DNA of 64,000 nt from Burkholderiales bacterium (GCA_947372465.1 CANBTT010000009.1:1-64000), one strand, 5' to 3'. Counted from the first letter of the stretch, positions 8,927-18,394 are shown. Numbers and translations: made by a program. The notes: generated from the sequence alone by a model not told the origin.

Positions 8927-11133
8927 GAGGCAAGGGTCCTGATATCAAGGGGAGGAGAGATGGAGTTCTTTTGGCCAAAATTTTTGAGGCCAGCACGGAT
9001 CAAGAGCGGGGCAATGTCCAAGGCCCAGCCGCATGCAACGCCAGCGAGCAAGGTGGAGAGGTTGAAGCCGTCTTGCTTGATGCGCATGGCAATGGGAGGA
9101 AAGTCCAAGTGAAACAGCAAGGTCTCTTGGTCGCCCCTGGCCAAGACCACATGTCCATCTCTGTAGTAGACATTTCTTCTGCCTTCTGAGCGGTGTGCTT
9201 TCATCACCTCATTGTCAGGATCGGTGGAGTAAAAGATCACATCCCCATCGCTGTACTGCGCCAAGTCGACCACAGCGGGGTCTTCTGCATTCAAGACGCT
9301 GACGCCGTTGGTGAGCACCAAATCGATTTGGGTTCTCATCACGCTTTTGAACTTTTCTTCGGAGGAGATGTCGTGGTCACTCAAATCCCAAACATCTCGC
9401 TTCATGTCGGTGACAACACCTACCAAACAGCGGTCATAGGGCAGTCCATCTTGGCAAATGTGCCAAGGGGACGTTTGAAACACGGCGGCCTCCAAGGTGC
9501 GGTTGATCAGCAAGCGCTCCCCAATGCCGTAATCTCTGGCATCGGTGGACTCGACTTTGCGTTGATCCATGTACAAACCCTCATCACAGGCCAAGCCCAC
9601 TCTTTTGCCCGACAAGTGCAAGAACCATGCAATCAAATGCGAGAGCAAATTGGTTTGAATCGATCCCAGCACACCCACAATTGGGATGCGGCCGTTTTCA
9701 TTGTTGGTAAATAGGTGGTCAACAATCGAGCGGCCCACAGGCCTGGCTTGACCGTTCAAAGGCTTGAGATGCATCAAAAGCCCTGGACCCGCATTGACTT
9801 CGACAATGGCCGCATCTTGCTCATTGAGGGGCTTGGAGATATCTTGTGCCACCAAGTCAATGCCTGCAATGTCCAAACCCACCACACGTGCTGCCAAGCA
9901 AACCGTGGCCGCCACCTCGGGGTGGATCAAATCGGTGACGTCGTTGTTCATGTTGCCGTTGCGCTGAACGATGATCGAGGTGCCCACATCGAGCACACTT
10001 TTGGCGTTGTAGCCTTGGCTCTCAATTTGAAGCACGGCTTGTGGATGGTCTTTGAGTCGCACGGAATTCAGTGGATAGTCTTCGGTGGGACCTCTTCTGG
10101 GGTCGGAGTTGATTTGCAACTCAATGAGCTCCTCAACGGTGTGCTTGCCGTCTCCCGTGATGTAGGCGGTTTCTCCTTTGGCTGCAGCAACCACTTTGTC
10201 GCCCACCACAAGCAATCGGTGCTCATCGCCTTGAACGTAACGCTCAACCAAGACCTCGGTGCCGTAACGGCTCGCTATATCAAAGGCGGCTCTGATGTTG
10301 GCTTCGTTTTTAAGCCCCAAAGAAACACCCCGTCCTCGGTTGGCGTCGCTTGGTTTGACCACCACAGGCAGACCAATTTCTTGTGCAGAGCTCCAAGCGT
10401 CGTCTGCATTGTTGACCAAGTTGCCTTGGGGGACAGGAATGCCGCAGTGTTGGAGGAGTTGTTTGGTGAGGTCTTTGTCGCTTGAGATGCTCTCAGAGAT
10501 CGCCGACGTGCGGTCCGTCTCAGCCGTCCAGATGCGGCGCTGTTTGGCGCCATAACCCAGTTGCACCAAATTGCCTTCTGTTAAGCGAATGGAAGGGATT
10601 CTTCTCTCGTTGGCGGCCTCCACAATGCAGCCCGTGCTGGGGCCAAGACAATACTCATCCACCGTGTCTTTTAAGTCATCCAAGTGCGTTTGAAGGTCAA
10701 AAGGTGTGTCGTTGATGGCGGCCATGACCAATTTTTGGGCCAGCAAAAGACTTTGTTCGCCGACCTTTTCTTGAACGGCGTAAATGATCACTTTGTAGAC
10801 GCCCCGTGAGGTGGTTTCACGCGCTTTGCCAAAACCCGTCTCTAAGCCTGACAGGGTTTGGAGCTCGAGCGCGACGTGTTCCATCACATGCCCGGCCCAT
10901 GTGCCATCTTTCAATCGCATCAAAAAGCCCCCGCGCTCTCCAATTCCACATCTGTGCTCAATGAGTCCTGGCAGCCAAGTGGTCAATCTTTCATAAAAAC
11001 CGGGGATCAAATTGGAGGGGAAATCCTCCAAAACGCCAATGTCCACCCATGCCTCAATGACCGAACGGTAGGTCCAGATGTTAGGGCCCCTGAGGTAACG
11101 CATGCGAAGAATTTGAATGTCTGGATGTGACAT
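8923..11133 (-). CDS. second cyanophycin synthetase-like protein (CphA' type), Mur-ligase P-loop lost
   Basis: The 736-residue product is a paralogue of the next gene. It keeps the N-terminal domain (RMRYLRGPNIWTYRSVIEAWV) and an intact-looking ATP-grasp domain (GLPVVVKPSDANRGRGVSLGL, VEVNAGPGLLMHLKPLNGQ). In the Mur-ligase-like domain the P-loop has become GVLGSIQTN, with no GKT/S, and the protein ends about 120 residues earlier. Pairs of this kind are known in betaproteobacteria (cphA and cphA' of Ralstonia eutropha). A synthetase with only one working ATP site recalls cyanobacterial CphA2, which polymerises beta-Asp-Arg dipeptides; that role here is inference. It is first in the leftward operon and couples to cphA by a 4-bp overlap. 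Confidence 0.88.
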   Translation of the reverse strand: MSHPDIQILRMRYLRGPNIWTYRSVIEAWVDIGVLEDFPSNLIPGFYERLTTWLPGLIEHRCGIGERGGFLMRLKDGTWAGHVMEHVALELQTLSGLETGFGKARETTSRGVYKVIIYAVQEKVGEQSLLLAQKLVMAAINDTPFDLQTHLDDLKDTVDEYCLGPSTGCIVEAANERRIPSIRLTEGNLVQLGYGAKQRRIWTAETDRTSAISESISSDKDLTKQLLQHCGIPVPQGNLVNNADDAWSSAQEIGLPVVVKPSDANRGRGVSLGLKNEANIRAAFDIASRYGTEVLVERYVQGDEHRLLVVGDKVVAAAKGETAYITGDGKHTVEELIELQINSDPRRGPTEDYPLNSVRLKDHPQAVLQIESQGYNAKSVLDVGTSIIVQRNGNMNNDVTDLIHPEVAATVCLAARVVGLDIAGIDLVAQDISKPLNEQDAAIVEVNAGPGLLMHLKPLNGQARPVGRSIVDHLFTNNENGRIPIVGVLGSIQTNLLSHLIAWFLHLSGKRVGLACDEGLYMDQRKVESTDARDYGIGERLLINRTLEAAVFQTSPWHICQDGLPYDRCLVGVVTDMKRDVWDLSDHDISSEEKFKSVMRTQIDLVLTNGVSVLNAEDPAVVDLAQYSDGDVIFYSTDPDNEVMKAHRSEGRRNVYYRDGHVVLARGDQETLLFHLDFPPIAMRIKQDGFNLSTLLAGVACGWALDIAPLLIRAGLKNFGQKNSISPPLDIRTLAS

Positions 11134-11475
11134 GGTGTTGGTCTTAATTGGGCTGAGGGTGTGGGGAGGACAAAAAAGGGTGTTTTTTTGAAATTAAACA
11201 GAAAAACGAGTCGTCCAGTGGTGGTCTTCAAACGTTATACAAAACATGATTATTATGACGTTATTTCAGACTCGGTTTTGTGCTTTTGCTCTAAAGTCGA
11301 TCAATATTGGAAGTCCACACTGTGCTGCGAAGTTACAATGGCTGAGAAGTTTTGAGCTCCATTGTAAGAAAAGTTGCTTTGACTTCATGTTTTTTGTTTT
11401 CCTTTTGTTGCATCCCAAGAGGCCCATCTTTTCCAAAAGAGCACCCTTGACCTCGATTAATTTAAAAACCCCCTC
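11134..11475. promoter_or_regulatory. divergent control region of the cyanophycin locus
   Basis: These 342 bp separate the leftward cphA pair from the rightward ABC/DUF1854 pair and hold no credible gene. Visible features are a direct repeat ACGTTAT at 11232 and 11258, an AT-rich stretch between them that could hold the leftward -10, and a short palindrome TCTTTT-CC-AAAAGA at 11427-11440, 35 bp before the ABC gene. I see no recognisable ArgR or NtrC site. The assignment as a shared control region is from position. Confidence 0.45.
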
Positions 11476-13854
11476 ATGACTGACATGCCAAGTGCTTCTC
11501 AAGTAGAGCTTCCCCAAGGCTGGCAAGCGCTGGTTTTTGCCAGCCTGTCTTCCAATGAAAACGTTTTAGCCGCCCTAGAGGTTGACTTGGACAGCCGACT
11601 TTGTTTCACAAGTGGCTTGTTGGTGCTCACCCATGAGAGGCTTTTGAGTTGGTCTTTGCCCGAAGGGGGCAATCCTCAAGATCTGGGTGATTTGAAGGCC
11701 AGTTCATTCCACTTGGAGACGTATCCGATGGAAGGACAGGCTCGCTTAAAGCACATCGATTTTGCGGGCGTTGGGACCTTGGAGTTGGTCAACGAGCACC
11801 GATGTCTGGCCAAGTGGCGCTTTACCCTGGCCAACAATGTCCGAGCTGTGGCCCTTCAGATGGCTTGGAATCGTGCGCACGAACTCCACCTCTTGGCAAG
11901 GCAAGAGACTTCACTGGGCGCATTCCAAGGCTCTCATGGATCGGGAAAAATCAATCCCCTGTCAGCGCACGATGAGCAGTTCTCCCCTTTGCTTGAAAGT
12001 GCTGAGGGTCGCCACACTCCTACTGCGCCCTTGAACGAGGTCGATGAGGCGCCCGCTTCGACGTGGGGCCTCTTTAGATTGTGGCGTTTTGCCAAGCCCT
12101 ATCAAATGCGCTTGTTGCTAGGCTTTTTGCTGACCTTGGCCTCCACGGCAGCGACCTTGGTGCCACCTTACCTCACCATGCCCTTGATGGACAAAGTCCT
12201 CATTCCCTTTCAAAACGGCAAGCCCATTGATTTTGAGCAAGTTTCGACTTATCTGATCGGCTTGCTGGGCGCAGCACTTTTGGCTTGGTCCTTGGGTTGG
12301 CTTAAAACTTACATTTTGGCGCTGGTGTCTGAGCGCATTGGGGCCGATTTGCGCACCAGTGCCTATGACCATTTGATGAAGCTCTCCCTTGAGTATTTTG
12401 GCGGTCGGCGAACCGGTGACTTGATGACGCGCATTGGCGGGGAGACGGACCGCATTTGTGTGTTTTTGTCGCTTCATCTTTTGGATTTTGCGACCGATTT
12501 TTTGATGATCGTGATGACCTCCATCATTCTTTTCACCATCGACCCTTATTTGGCCATGGTGACCTTGTTGCCTTTGCCATTCATTTATTGGCTCATTCAT
12601 GTGGTCCGGGATCGTTTGAGGCTGGGGTTTGAGAAAATTGATCGCGTGTGGTCTGAGCTCACGAACGTCCTGGCCGACACCATTCCAGGCATTCGGGTGG
12701 TCAAAGCGTTCGCCCAGGAGGGGCGAGAAAGTGCCCGTTTTCGTGAGGCCAACAAGCACAATTTGGCGGTGAACGATCGAATCAATTTTCTGTGGTCCTT
12801 GTTCTCGCCAACGGTCACATTGATGACCGAGGTTGGCTTGTTGATCGTTTGGGCTTTTGGCATTTGGCAAGTCGCCCAACACCAAGTGACGGTTGGCGTG
12901 CTGACCGCCTTTTTGGCCTACATTGGACGCTTTTATACGCGCTTAGACTCCATGAGTCGAATTGTCTCTCACACGCAAAAGGCGGCGGCTGGGACCAAGA
13001 GAATTTTTGAAATTTTGGACCATGTCTCAAGTGTGCCTGAGCCCACTGAGCCCGTGAAGGTGCAAAGCATCCAAGGGGAGATCAAACTCACGAATGCCGC
13101 CTTTAGGTACGGTAACCGATTGGTCATCAAGGACCTGAGCCTGACCATCAAGCCCGGAGAGATGATCGGCTTGGTTGGACAAAGCGGTTCGGGTAAAAGC
13201 ACCTTGGTCAATCTCATTTGTCGTTTTTACGATTTGAGTGAAGGCAGTGTCGAGCTCGATGGGGTCGACATTCGACGCTTTATGTTGGCCGATTACAGGG
13301 CGCACATTGGTTTGGTGTTGCAAGAGCCGTTTTTGTTTTTTGGCACCATTGCCGACAATATTTCTTATGGCCGCAGCGATGCGTCTCGCAGTGAGATCAT
13401 CGCAGCCGCTCGGGCTGCTCATGCCCACGAGTTCATTCTTCGCCTGCCTCAGGGGTATGACTCACTGGTGGGTGAGCGAGGACAAGGCCTGTCTGGCGGC
13501 GAGCGGCAACGCATCTCCATTGCACGTGCTTTACTGATCAATCCTAAAATTTTGATCATGGACGAAGCCACCTCTTCGGTGGACACGGAGACGGAGCAAG
13601 AGATCCAAAAGGCCTTGGACAACTTGGTCAAAGGTCGCACCACCATCGCCATTGCTCACAGGCTCTCAACGCTCAAACGGGCCGATCGTTTGGTGGTCAT
13701 GGAGCAAGGTGAGAAAGTCGAAGAGGGCAGCCACGATGAGTTGATGGCCCGGCAAGGGGCTTATTGGCGGCTTTACCAAGCCCAGGCGCATCAAGCCGAG
13801 TTGGGTCTGCCTCTTTCTGCACCACCAAGTGCCTATGATCAAGGGATGATTTAA
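11476..13854 (+). CDS. ABC exporter (fused TMD-NBD) with extra N-terminal domain, cyanophycin-linked
   Basis: The 792-residue protein has three parts. Residues 1 to about 200 form an unusual soluble head (GLLVLTHERLLSWSLPEGG, then HIDFAGVGTLELVNEHRCLAKWRF) that resembles bacterial PH-like folds by pattern only. Residues about 210-510 are a six-helix exporter membrane domain. The rest is an ATPase with Walker A GLVGQSGSGKSTL, signature LSGGERQRISIARAL and Walker B KILIMDEATS. The architecture is that of MsbA/LapB-type half-transporters. The next gene starts on the base after its stop codon. I recall ABC and DUF1854 proteins of this type being annotated as cyanophycin-metabolism-associated, which the neighbouring synthetases fit; the cargo is unknown. 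Confidence 0.85.
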   Translation: MTDMPSASQVELPQGWQALVFASLSSNENVLAALEVDLDSRLCFTSGLLVLTHERLLSWSLPEGGNPQDLGDLKASSFHLETYPMEGQARLKHIDFAGVGTLELVNEHRCLAKWRFTLANNVRAVALQMAWNRAHELHLLARQETSLGAFQGSHGSGKINPLSAHDEQFSPLLESAEGRHTPTAPLNEVDEAPASTWGLFRLWRFAKPYQMRLLLGFLLTLASTAATLVPPYLTMPLMDKVLIPFQNGKPIDFEQVSTYLIGLLGAALLAWSLGWLKTYILALVSERIGADLRTSAYDHLMKLSLEYFGGRRTGDLMTRIGGETDRICVFLSLHLLDFATDFLMIVMTSIILFTIDPYLAMVTLLPLPFIYWLIHVVRDRLRLGFEKIDRVWSELTNVLADTIPGIRVVKAFAQEGRESARFREANKHNLAVNDRINFLWSLFSPTVTLMTEVGLLIVWAFGIWQVAQHQVTVGVLTAFLAYIGRFYTRLDSMSRIVSHTQKAAAGTKRIFEILDHVSSVPEPTEPVKVQSIQGEIKLTNAAFRYGNRLVIKDLSLTIKPGEMIGLVGQSGSGKSTLVNLICRFYDLSEGSVELDGVDIRRFMLADYRAHIGLVLQEPFLFFGTIADNISYGRSDASRSEIIAAARAAHAHEFILRLPQGYDSLVGERGQGLSGGERQRISIARALLINPKILIMDEATSSVDTETEQEIQKALDNLVKGRTTIAIAHRLSTLKRADRLVVMEQGEKVEEGSHDELMARQGAYWRLYQAQAHQAELGLPLSAPPSAYDQGMI

Positions 13855-14367
13855 ATGAGCGAGTCACACGCATTGGCAACCAGCTCCTCCAGTCAAGAGG
13901 GCGCTCTCATGGACTTTAAGTTGTGGGCTGACCCCTTTGGTATTTGGCATTTGAGCCTTGCCGAGCAAACCCATGAGCATGTGATTGCCGTCAGAGCCTT
14001 TCCCATCAATGCCCCCAATGAGGGGGTATCGATTTTGAGCCGTGATGGGCGAGAGTTGTTGTGGTTGGATCAACTCACAGAGTTGCCCCAGACGCACAGG
14101 CAAAGCATTGAGAAGTGTTTGCAAAACAGAGAATTCATGCCTGAGATCACCAAACTCGATGGTGTGAACTCTTTTGTGACGCCCAGTCGTTGGTCGGTAC
14201 AAACCACGCGAGGGGCCACTGAATTGCTTTTAAAAGGCGAGGAAGACATCAAGCGACTCAATGCCAATACATTGATCATCTCTGACGCCTATGGCGTTCA
14301 GTTTTTGATCAAAGATCTCTCTGCACTTGATCGCCACAGTCGCAAGCTCATGGACCGTTTCTTATAA
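13855..14367 (+). CDS. DUF1854 family protein, cyanophycin-linked
   Basis: The 170-residue product has no signal peptide or membrane segment. It contains the pattern expected for DUF1854: FKLWADPFGIWHLSL, then VRAFPINAPNEGVSILSRDGRELLWLDQL, and a C-terminal ANTLIISDAYGVQFLIKDLSALDRHSRKLMDRFL. No catalytic motif is evident. Its ATG directly abuts the stop codon of the ABC exporter gene, so the two are cotranscribed and probably coupled. The pairing with that transporter beside cyanophycin synthetases suggests a soluble partner or regulator of the transporter. The biochemical role is unknown. Confidence 0.8.
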   Translation: MSESHALATSSSSQEGALMDFKLWADPFGIWHLSLAEQTHEHVIAVRAFPINAPNEGVSILSRDGRELLWLDQLTELPQTHRQSIEKCLQNREFMPEITKLDGVNSFVTPSRWSVQTTRGATELLLKGEEDIKRLNANTLIISDAYGVQFLIKDLSALDRHSRKLMDRFL

Positions 14368-14433
14368 AGTTTTTGCGGGTGGCACGGCCTTGGTTTGATT
14401 CACCCATGAGCGCAAAGGGTGACAAGGCGCGGA

Positions 14434-16500
14434 TCAATTCAGGAATGTGTTCAAGCCTGGAGAGGGGAGTTTTTTGATCTGGGACGGTTGAGTCACAAAA
14501 GCTTTGATGCCAATGTGTTCATTGAGTTCATTGGGGTAGATGTATTTGCCCTTTGTGATCACCAAATCGACCTTGCGAAGGTCTTCGATGTTGAGCGTTG
14601 GGTCGCCATCCACAATGATCATGTCTGCGAGCTTGCCGCTTTTGATGGTGCCGAGTTCGCGATCGACACCAGCAATTTTTGCGGCATCAAAACTGGCCAC
14701 TTTCAAGGCCTGTGCAGGCGTGAGGCCCGCTTGGACGTAAAGGGCCAATTCGCTGTGCAAAGAAAATCCTGGCAGTGCATCGGTGCCGGCCACCAGGGGC
14801 ACACCACTGCGGTACAGCAGGCCCGTGAATTCAATCATTTTGAGGTAAGAGGCCCGATAAATTTTGGCTGTTTCCTCATCGGCAATGAGCATCGAGCCCA
14901 CCTTGAAGCTTCTCTCTACATCGGGTGGCATGTGCGGGGCAATGCTTTCATAGGCCTTTGACATCTCACCGTCTTGTTGCTGGATGAACTCAAAGGCGGT
15001 GAGCGTGGGATCCACGACCACCTTGTGCTTGAGCAGCAAATCAATGAAGTCTGTCACCTCTTTGGACTCGAAATCCATGCCTGCAATTTTTTGGGCCGGC
15101 AAATAAAAACGGTCCAAGGTTCGGGTATCGGTTTGCGGTGTGACCAAGAAGGTTAAAAGCAGCTGATTGATGTGATTGATTTCATCAAAACCCGACTCCA
15201 CGGCCTCTTTGGCCGTCATGAAGGCGGGCACGTGTCCACCCACCGTCAAACCCAGATCGTGGGCGTAGGCCGTGGTTTCTCGCACAATTTCTTTGGGAAA
15301 TGAGTTGTAGAGTTTGATGTGTCTGTAGCCATTGGCCTTGTACCAGTCGATGGCTTTTTTCGCTTGATCCAAGGTTTCGATCAAAATGCCGTCATAAGAG
15401 GAGTATTCGCTCTTGCCTTCAATGAAGCCGCTCGGGATGATGCGCGGGGAGATGATGTCGCCGGCACTCACCTCAGTGATCATCTCTTGCAACTCCCGGT
15501 TGGAGTTGCCCAAGTCTCGAATGCTGGTGACCCCAGAGGTCATGCTGTAGAGTGCTGACCAACGGTTGATGTGTGTGTGCATGTCAAACAGACCTGGAAG
15601 CACCATGCGCTCTTTTGCATCGATTTCAAAGCCCGCTTGCAAGGGTTGCACGCCTTTGGGATAAATGCCCAGGATGTAATCTTTGTTGAAGTAGATGTTG
15701 GAGGGCTCGCTCACCGTGCCTGTGTCACTTTGGAATATTTTGGCGTTTTTGATGAGCACAATGCCTTCGATGTTTCTTTGCAGTGTTTGGGCTCTGAGCT
15801 TGAGGATCTTCTTTTCCGCATCGTTTTGTTTTTGATTGAGTTCGGTCAAGTAGTCTTGCCAACCCTCTTCGATCATCAAGGAGTAGCCTGGCAAAATGAC
15901 CGCAAAAAGCCTCGCGTGTTCACCCAAGGTGGCCCAAAAAAATTGTGGACTCAAGCCCAGTCCTGTTTGCATCAACAGCTCAACACGCCTGACTTGCTTG
16001 CCTTTTTTTAAGGTGGCCCTTGCAATGCTTTCCATGCGGAGTTTGCCGGATGGCAGCAAAGGCAGTGTGTTGGTTTTCCTCTTTTTGAGGGCCTCAATGA
16101 TCAAGGCATTCAAGCCCCAGGATGAGTCCATAGGGATGTAGACTTGGCCTGGCATAAAAGGGCTCGATCCCCTTTCAGCATTGGAGTGCCAACTGGCCAC
16201 ACCGTTTTTGATTTGAAAGTGTTCTTGCACCTTGGAGCCCATCTCGGAGGTGCCTTGGATGTGAAAGGATTTAAAGCCACCCAAGGCATCAAGCTGATAG
16301 CTCTCTTGGTAGGTCGGGCCACGGCCATTTTCTTTGAAGTCAAAGGAGGTTTGAACACGGTTGGGCGCTTTTTTTTCAATCGTCTGAAACCCAGCTTGGA
16401 TGCCGTTTTCCATCAAGATGATGTATTTGATTTTTTCGCCTGCCCAAGCATTGAGCGCGAAAAAAACAATCAAGATTTGGAGGAGGGCGTGTCTGCGCAT
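14434..16500 (-). CDS. exported amidohydrolase family protein with N-terminal extension
   Basis: From the ATG at 16500 the product is 688 residues and begins with a signal peptide (MRRHALLQILIVFFALNAWAG). About 240 residues of unassigned mature sequence follow, then an amidohydrolase domain. The domain shows the metal motif LPGLFDMHTHINRW, a lysine in YRHIKLYNSFPKE, later His in VGGHVPAFM and INHINQLLL, the Asp in LVAGTDALPGFSLHSEL, and a closing SGKLADMIIVDGDP typical of imidazolonepropionase/prolidase-like members. The substrate is unknown. An upstream in-frame start at 16557 would add 19 residues without a signal-like start. The gene overlaps the end of the nucleotidyltransferase gene by 31 bp, implying coupling. 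Confidence 0.8.
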   Translation of the reverse strand: MRRHALLQILIVFFALNAWAGEKIKYIILMENGIQAGFQTIEKKAPNRVQTSFDFKENGRGPTYQESYQLDALGGFKSFHIQGTSEMGSKVQEHFQIKNGVASWHSNAERGSSPFMPGQVYIPMDSSWGLNALIIEALKKRKTNTLPLLPSGKLRMESIARATLKKGKQVRRVELLMQTGLGLSPQFFWATLGEHARLFAVILPGYSLMIEEGWQDYLTELNQKQNDAEKKILKLRAQTLQRNIEGIVLIKNAKIFQSDTGTVSEPSNIYFNKDYILGIYPKGVQPLQAGFEIDAKERMVLPGLFDMHTHINRWSALYSMTSGVTSIRDLGNSNRELQEMITEVSAGDIISPRIIPSGFIEGKSEYSSYDGILIETLDQAKKAIDWYKANGYRHIKLYNSFPKEIVRETTAYAHDLGLTVGGHVPAFMTAKEAVESGFDEINHINQLLLTFLVTPQTDTRTLDRFYLPAQKIAGMDFESKEVTDFIDLLLKHKVVVDPTLTAFEFIQQQDGEMSKAYESIAPHMPPDVERSFKVGSMLIADEETAKIYRASYLKMIEFTGLLYRSGVPLVAGTDALPGFSLHSELALYVQAGLTPAQALKVASFDAAKIAGVDRELGTIKSGKLADMIIVDGDPTLNIEDLRKVDLVITKGKYIYPNELNEHIGIKAFVTQPSQIKKLPSPGLNTFLN

Positions 16501-17165
16501 GTGCTCGGGGTGTGTATCAACTGAGCGCCCAAGCCTTTGATGGGCTTGGGTCCCCAAGTCAAAGTCAGACCACTGGATTGTTCAAACGCTTGGATGTCCT
16601 CTGGGGTGTCCAGATCACAAGCGAAGTGCATATTGTCGCTCAATAAACCTTGGACTTGGTGGGCATGCTCTGCTCGCCACTCTCGGCACCCGTATGAGCT
16701 GTCTTTGCCCAATATGTCTTCTCGCACCGTGTTGGAGATGATCACTGGGTTGCCCGGCCCAGAGCTCAACAAAGGAAAAAGCATCTCAGTGCTTGGTGCC
16801 AGCGCGCGAAACTGAGACATCAGCAGCTCGATGTCTTGAGCCTCAATGAGCGGCTGATCGGCCAGTGCCATGATGATGGCGTCGTGATTGTGCTTGAGCG
16901 ATTGAAGCCCCAAGCGCTGGGAGGAAATGGGGCCCTCATCTGGGTAGGGGTTGATCACACAATGGGCTTGTAAGGGGTCAATGAATGGCTGGATGCTCTC
17001 ATGGTAATGACCCAGCACCACGATCAACTCCTGAACCCCGACGCCCTTGAGCGCATGGATCGTGCGCACAATCAAAGGGATTCCATCCAAGTGCAAAAGA
17101 CACTTGGGTCTAAAGCCCATTCGAGACCCTGAGCCCGCCGCCATCAACACAGCAGCAATGCTCAT
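16470..17165 (-). CDS. MocA/MobA-like nucleotidyltransferase
   Basis: The 231-residue product opens with the NTP-transferase signature MSIAAVLMAAGSGSRMGFRPKCLL. It continues with GPISSQRLGLQSL, the metal-binding ALADQPLIEAQDIELL, GPGNPVIIS and DLDTPEDIQAFEQ near the end. This is the layout of molybdenum-cofactor cytidylyl/guanylyltransferases, which finish the cofactor for hydroxylases of the xanthine-dehydrogenase family. Such an enzyme is encoded 28 kb away (44-48 kb), but a functional link is inference. The C-terminal 30 residues past the fold look unstructured and overlap the start of the amidohydrolase gene. Confidence 0.8.
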   Translation of the reverse strand: MSIAAVLMAAGSGSRMGFRPKCLLHLDGIPLIVRTIHALKGVGVQELIVVLGHYHESIQPFIDPLQAHCVINPYPDEGPISSQRLGLQSLKHNHDAIIMALADQPLIEAQDIELLMSQFRALAPSTEMLFPLLSSGPGNPVIISNTVREDILGKDSSYGCREWRAEHAHQVQGLLSDNMHFACDLDTPEDIQAFEQSSGLTLTWGPKPIKGLGAQLIHTPSTCADTPSSKS

Positions 17166-17235
17166 GGTGACCTTGATTGCACGGTGTGCAGTTCAACCAA
17201 GATCACGCCTTTAAGTTCATCAACCGGCATCACGA

Positions 17236-18363
17236 TCAATTGAAAAAAGTCTTGAGCTTCTCTGCCCAACCCTTTTCATTGGGTGAATGCTTCATGCCGC
17301 CCTTTTTGAGCGACTCGTCGAGTTCCTTGAGTATTTTGCGCTGGTGCTCCGTCAACTTGACGGGTGTCTCGACTGTGATGTGACAGTAAAGGTCACCTTG
17401 AAAACTTGAGCGTATGCCTTTGATGCCTTTTCCTCTGAGCCTGAACTGTTTGCCCGTTTGTGTGCCCTCAGGAATGTCAATGGCCGCCTCACCTTGCAAA
17501 GTGGGCACTTGTATTTCGCCACCCAAAGCAGCCGTTGTGAACCCAATGGGCACGGCGCAGTGCAAGTCATCACCGTCGCGCTCAAAGATGTCGTGCTTGT
17601 GAATTCTGATCTCAATGTAGAGGTCGCCAGCAGGCCCTCCATTCGCACCTGGCTCACCATTGCCCGTGGAGCGAATTCGCATGCCGGAGTCAATGCCAGA
17701 AGGGATTTTGATCTCAAGCGTTTTTTGGCTTTGAATTTTGCCTTGACCTCGGCAAGGGCTGCATGGATCGGGGATGACTTTGCCAGCCCCTCGGCAATGG
17801 GGGCAGGTTTGTTGAACACTAAAGAAGCCTTGGCGCATTTGCACCGCACCTGAGCCGCCGCAAGTGCCGCAGTTTTTGGCGCTCGTGCCTGGTTTGGCGC
17901 CTGTGCCGTGGCAGGTGTCACAACTCTCCCAACTGGGGACTTGGATCTGTGTTTCCTTGCCCGCTGCCGCTTCCTCTAGCGTGATTTCCATGGCGTAATT
18001 CAGATCGTTGCCACGGTAGACTTGTCGTCCTCCTTGTTGTCTTCTGGCTTGCCCAAAGATGTCGCCAAAGATGTCGCCAAAGGTGTCTGCAAAGCCCGCT
18101 CCTCCAAAGCCGCCTGCTGCGCCACCGCGCATATTGGGATCCACACCAGCAAAACCATATTGGTCATAGGCCGCGCGTTTATCGCCGTCAGAAAGCATTT
18201 CATAGGCCTCCTTGACTTCCTTGAACTTGACCTCGGCCTCCTTGTCCCCATCGTTGCGATCGGGATGGAACTTCATCGCCAATTTGCGATACGCCTTTTT
18301 GATTTCGTCTTCGGTGGCGCTTTTGGAGACGCCTAGGACTTCGTAAAAATCTCTTTTTGCCAT
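17236..18363 (-). CDS. dnaJ: chaperone protein DnaJ
   Basis: The 375-residue co-chaperone stimulates DnaK ATPase and delivers unfolded clients. The J domain contains His33-Pro34-Asp35, followed by a Gly/Phe-rich linker ([21 protein letters not shown]). Four zinc-binding CxxCxGxG repeats follow ([32 protein letters not shown]), then the C-terminal client-binding domains. The start at [11 protein letters not shown] is chosen over an upstream in-frame codon because family members begin there. It is the last gene of grpE-dnaK-dnaJ, separated from dnaK by 96 bp that hold a hairpin. Confidence 0.96.
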   Translation of the reverse strand: MAKRDFYEVLGVSKSATEDEIKKAYRKLAMKFHPDRNDGDKEAEVKFKEVKEAYEMLSDGDKRAAYDQYGFAGVDPNMRGGAAGGFGGAGFADTFGDIFGDIFGQARRQQGGRQVYRGNDLNYAMEITLEEAAAGKETQIQVPSWESCDTCHGTGAKPGTSAKNCGTCGGSGAVQMRQGFFSVQQTCPHCRGAGKVIPDPCSPCRGQGKIQSQKTLEIKIPSGIDSGMRIRSTGNGEPGANGGPAGDLYIEIRIHKHDIFERDGDDLHCAVPIGFTTAALGGEIQVPTLQGEAAIDIPEGTQTGKQFRLRGKGIKGIRSSFQGDLYCHITVETPVKLTEHQRKILKELDESLKKGGMKHSPNEKGWAEKLKTFFN

Positions 18364-18394
18364 GATATAGAGCGATTCCTTTTTGAACAACAAA

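Noticed and set aside
6330-14417. A 14-base string shared at about 6330 and 14404 (CATGAGCGCAAAGG)
   Set aside because: Several 14-base repeats are expected by chance in 64 kb, and the flanks do not match, so it is not called a repeat element.
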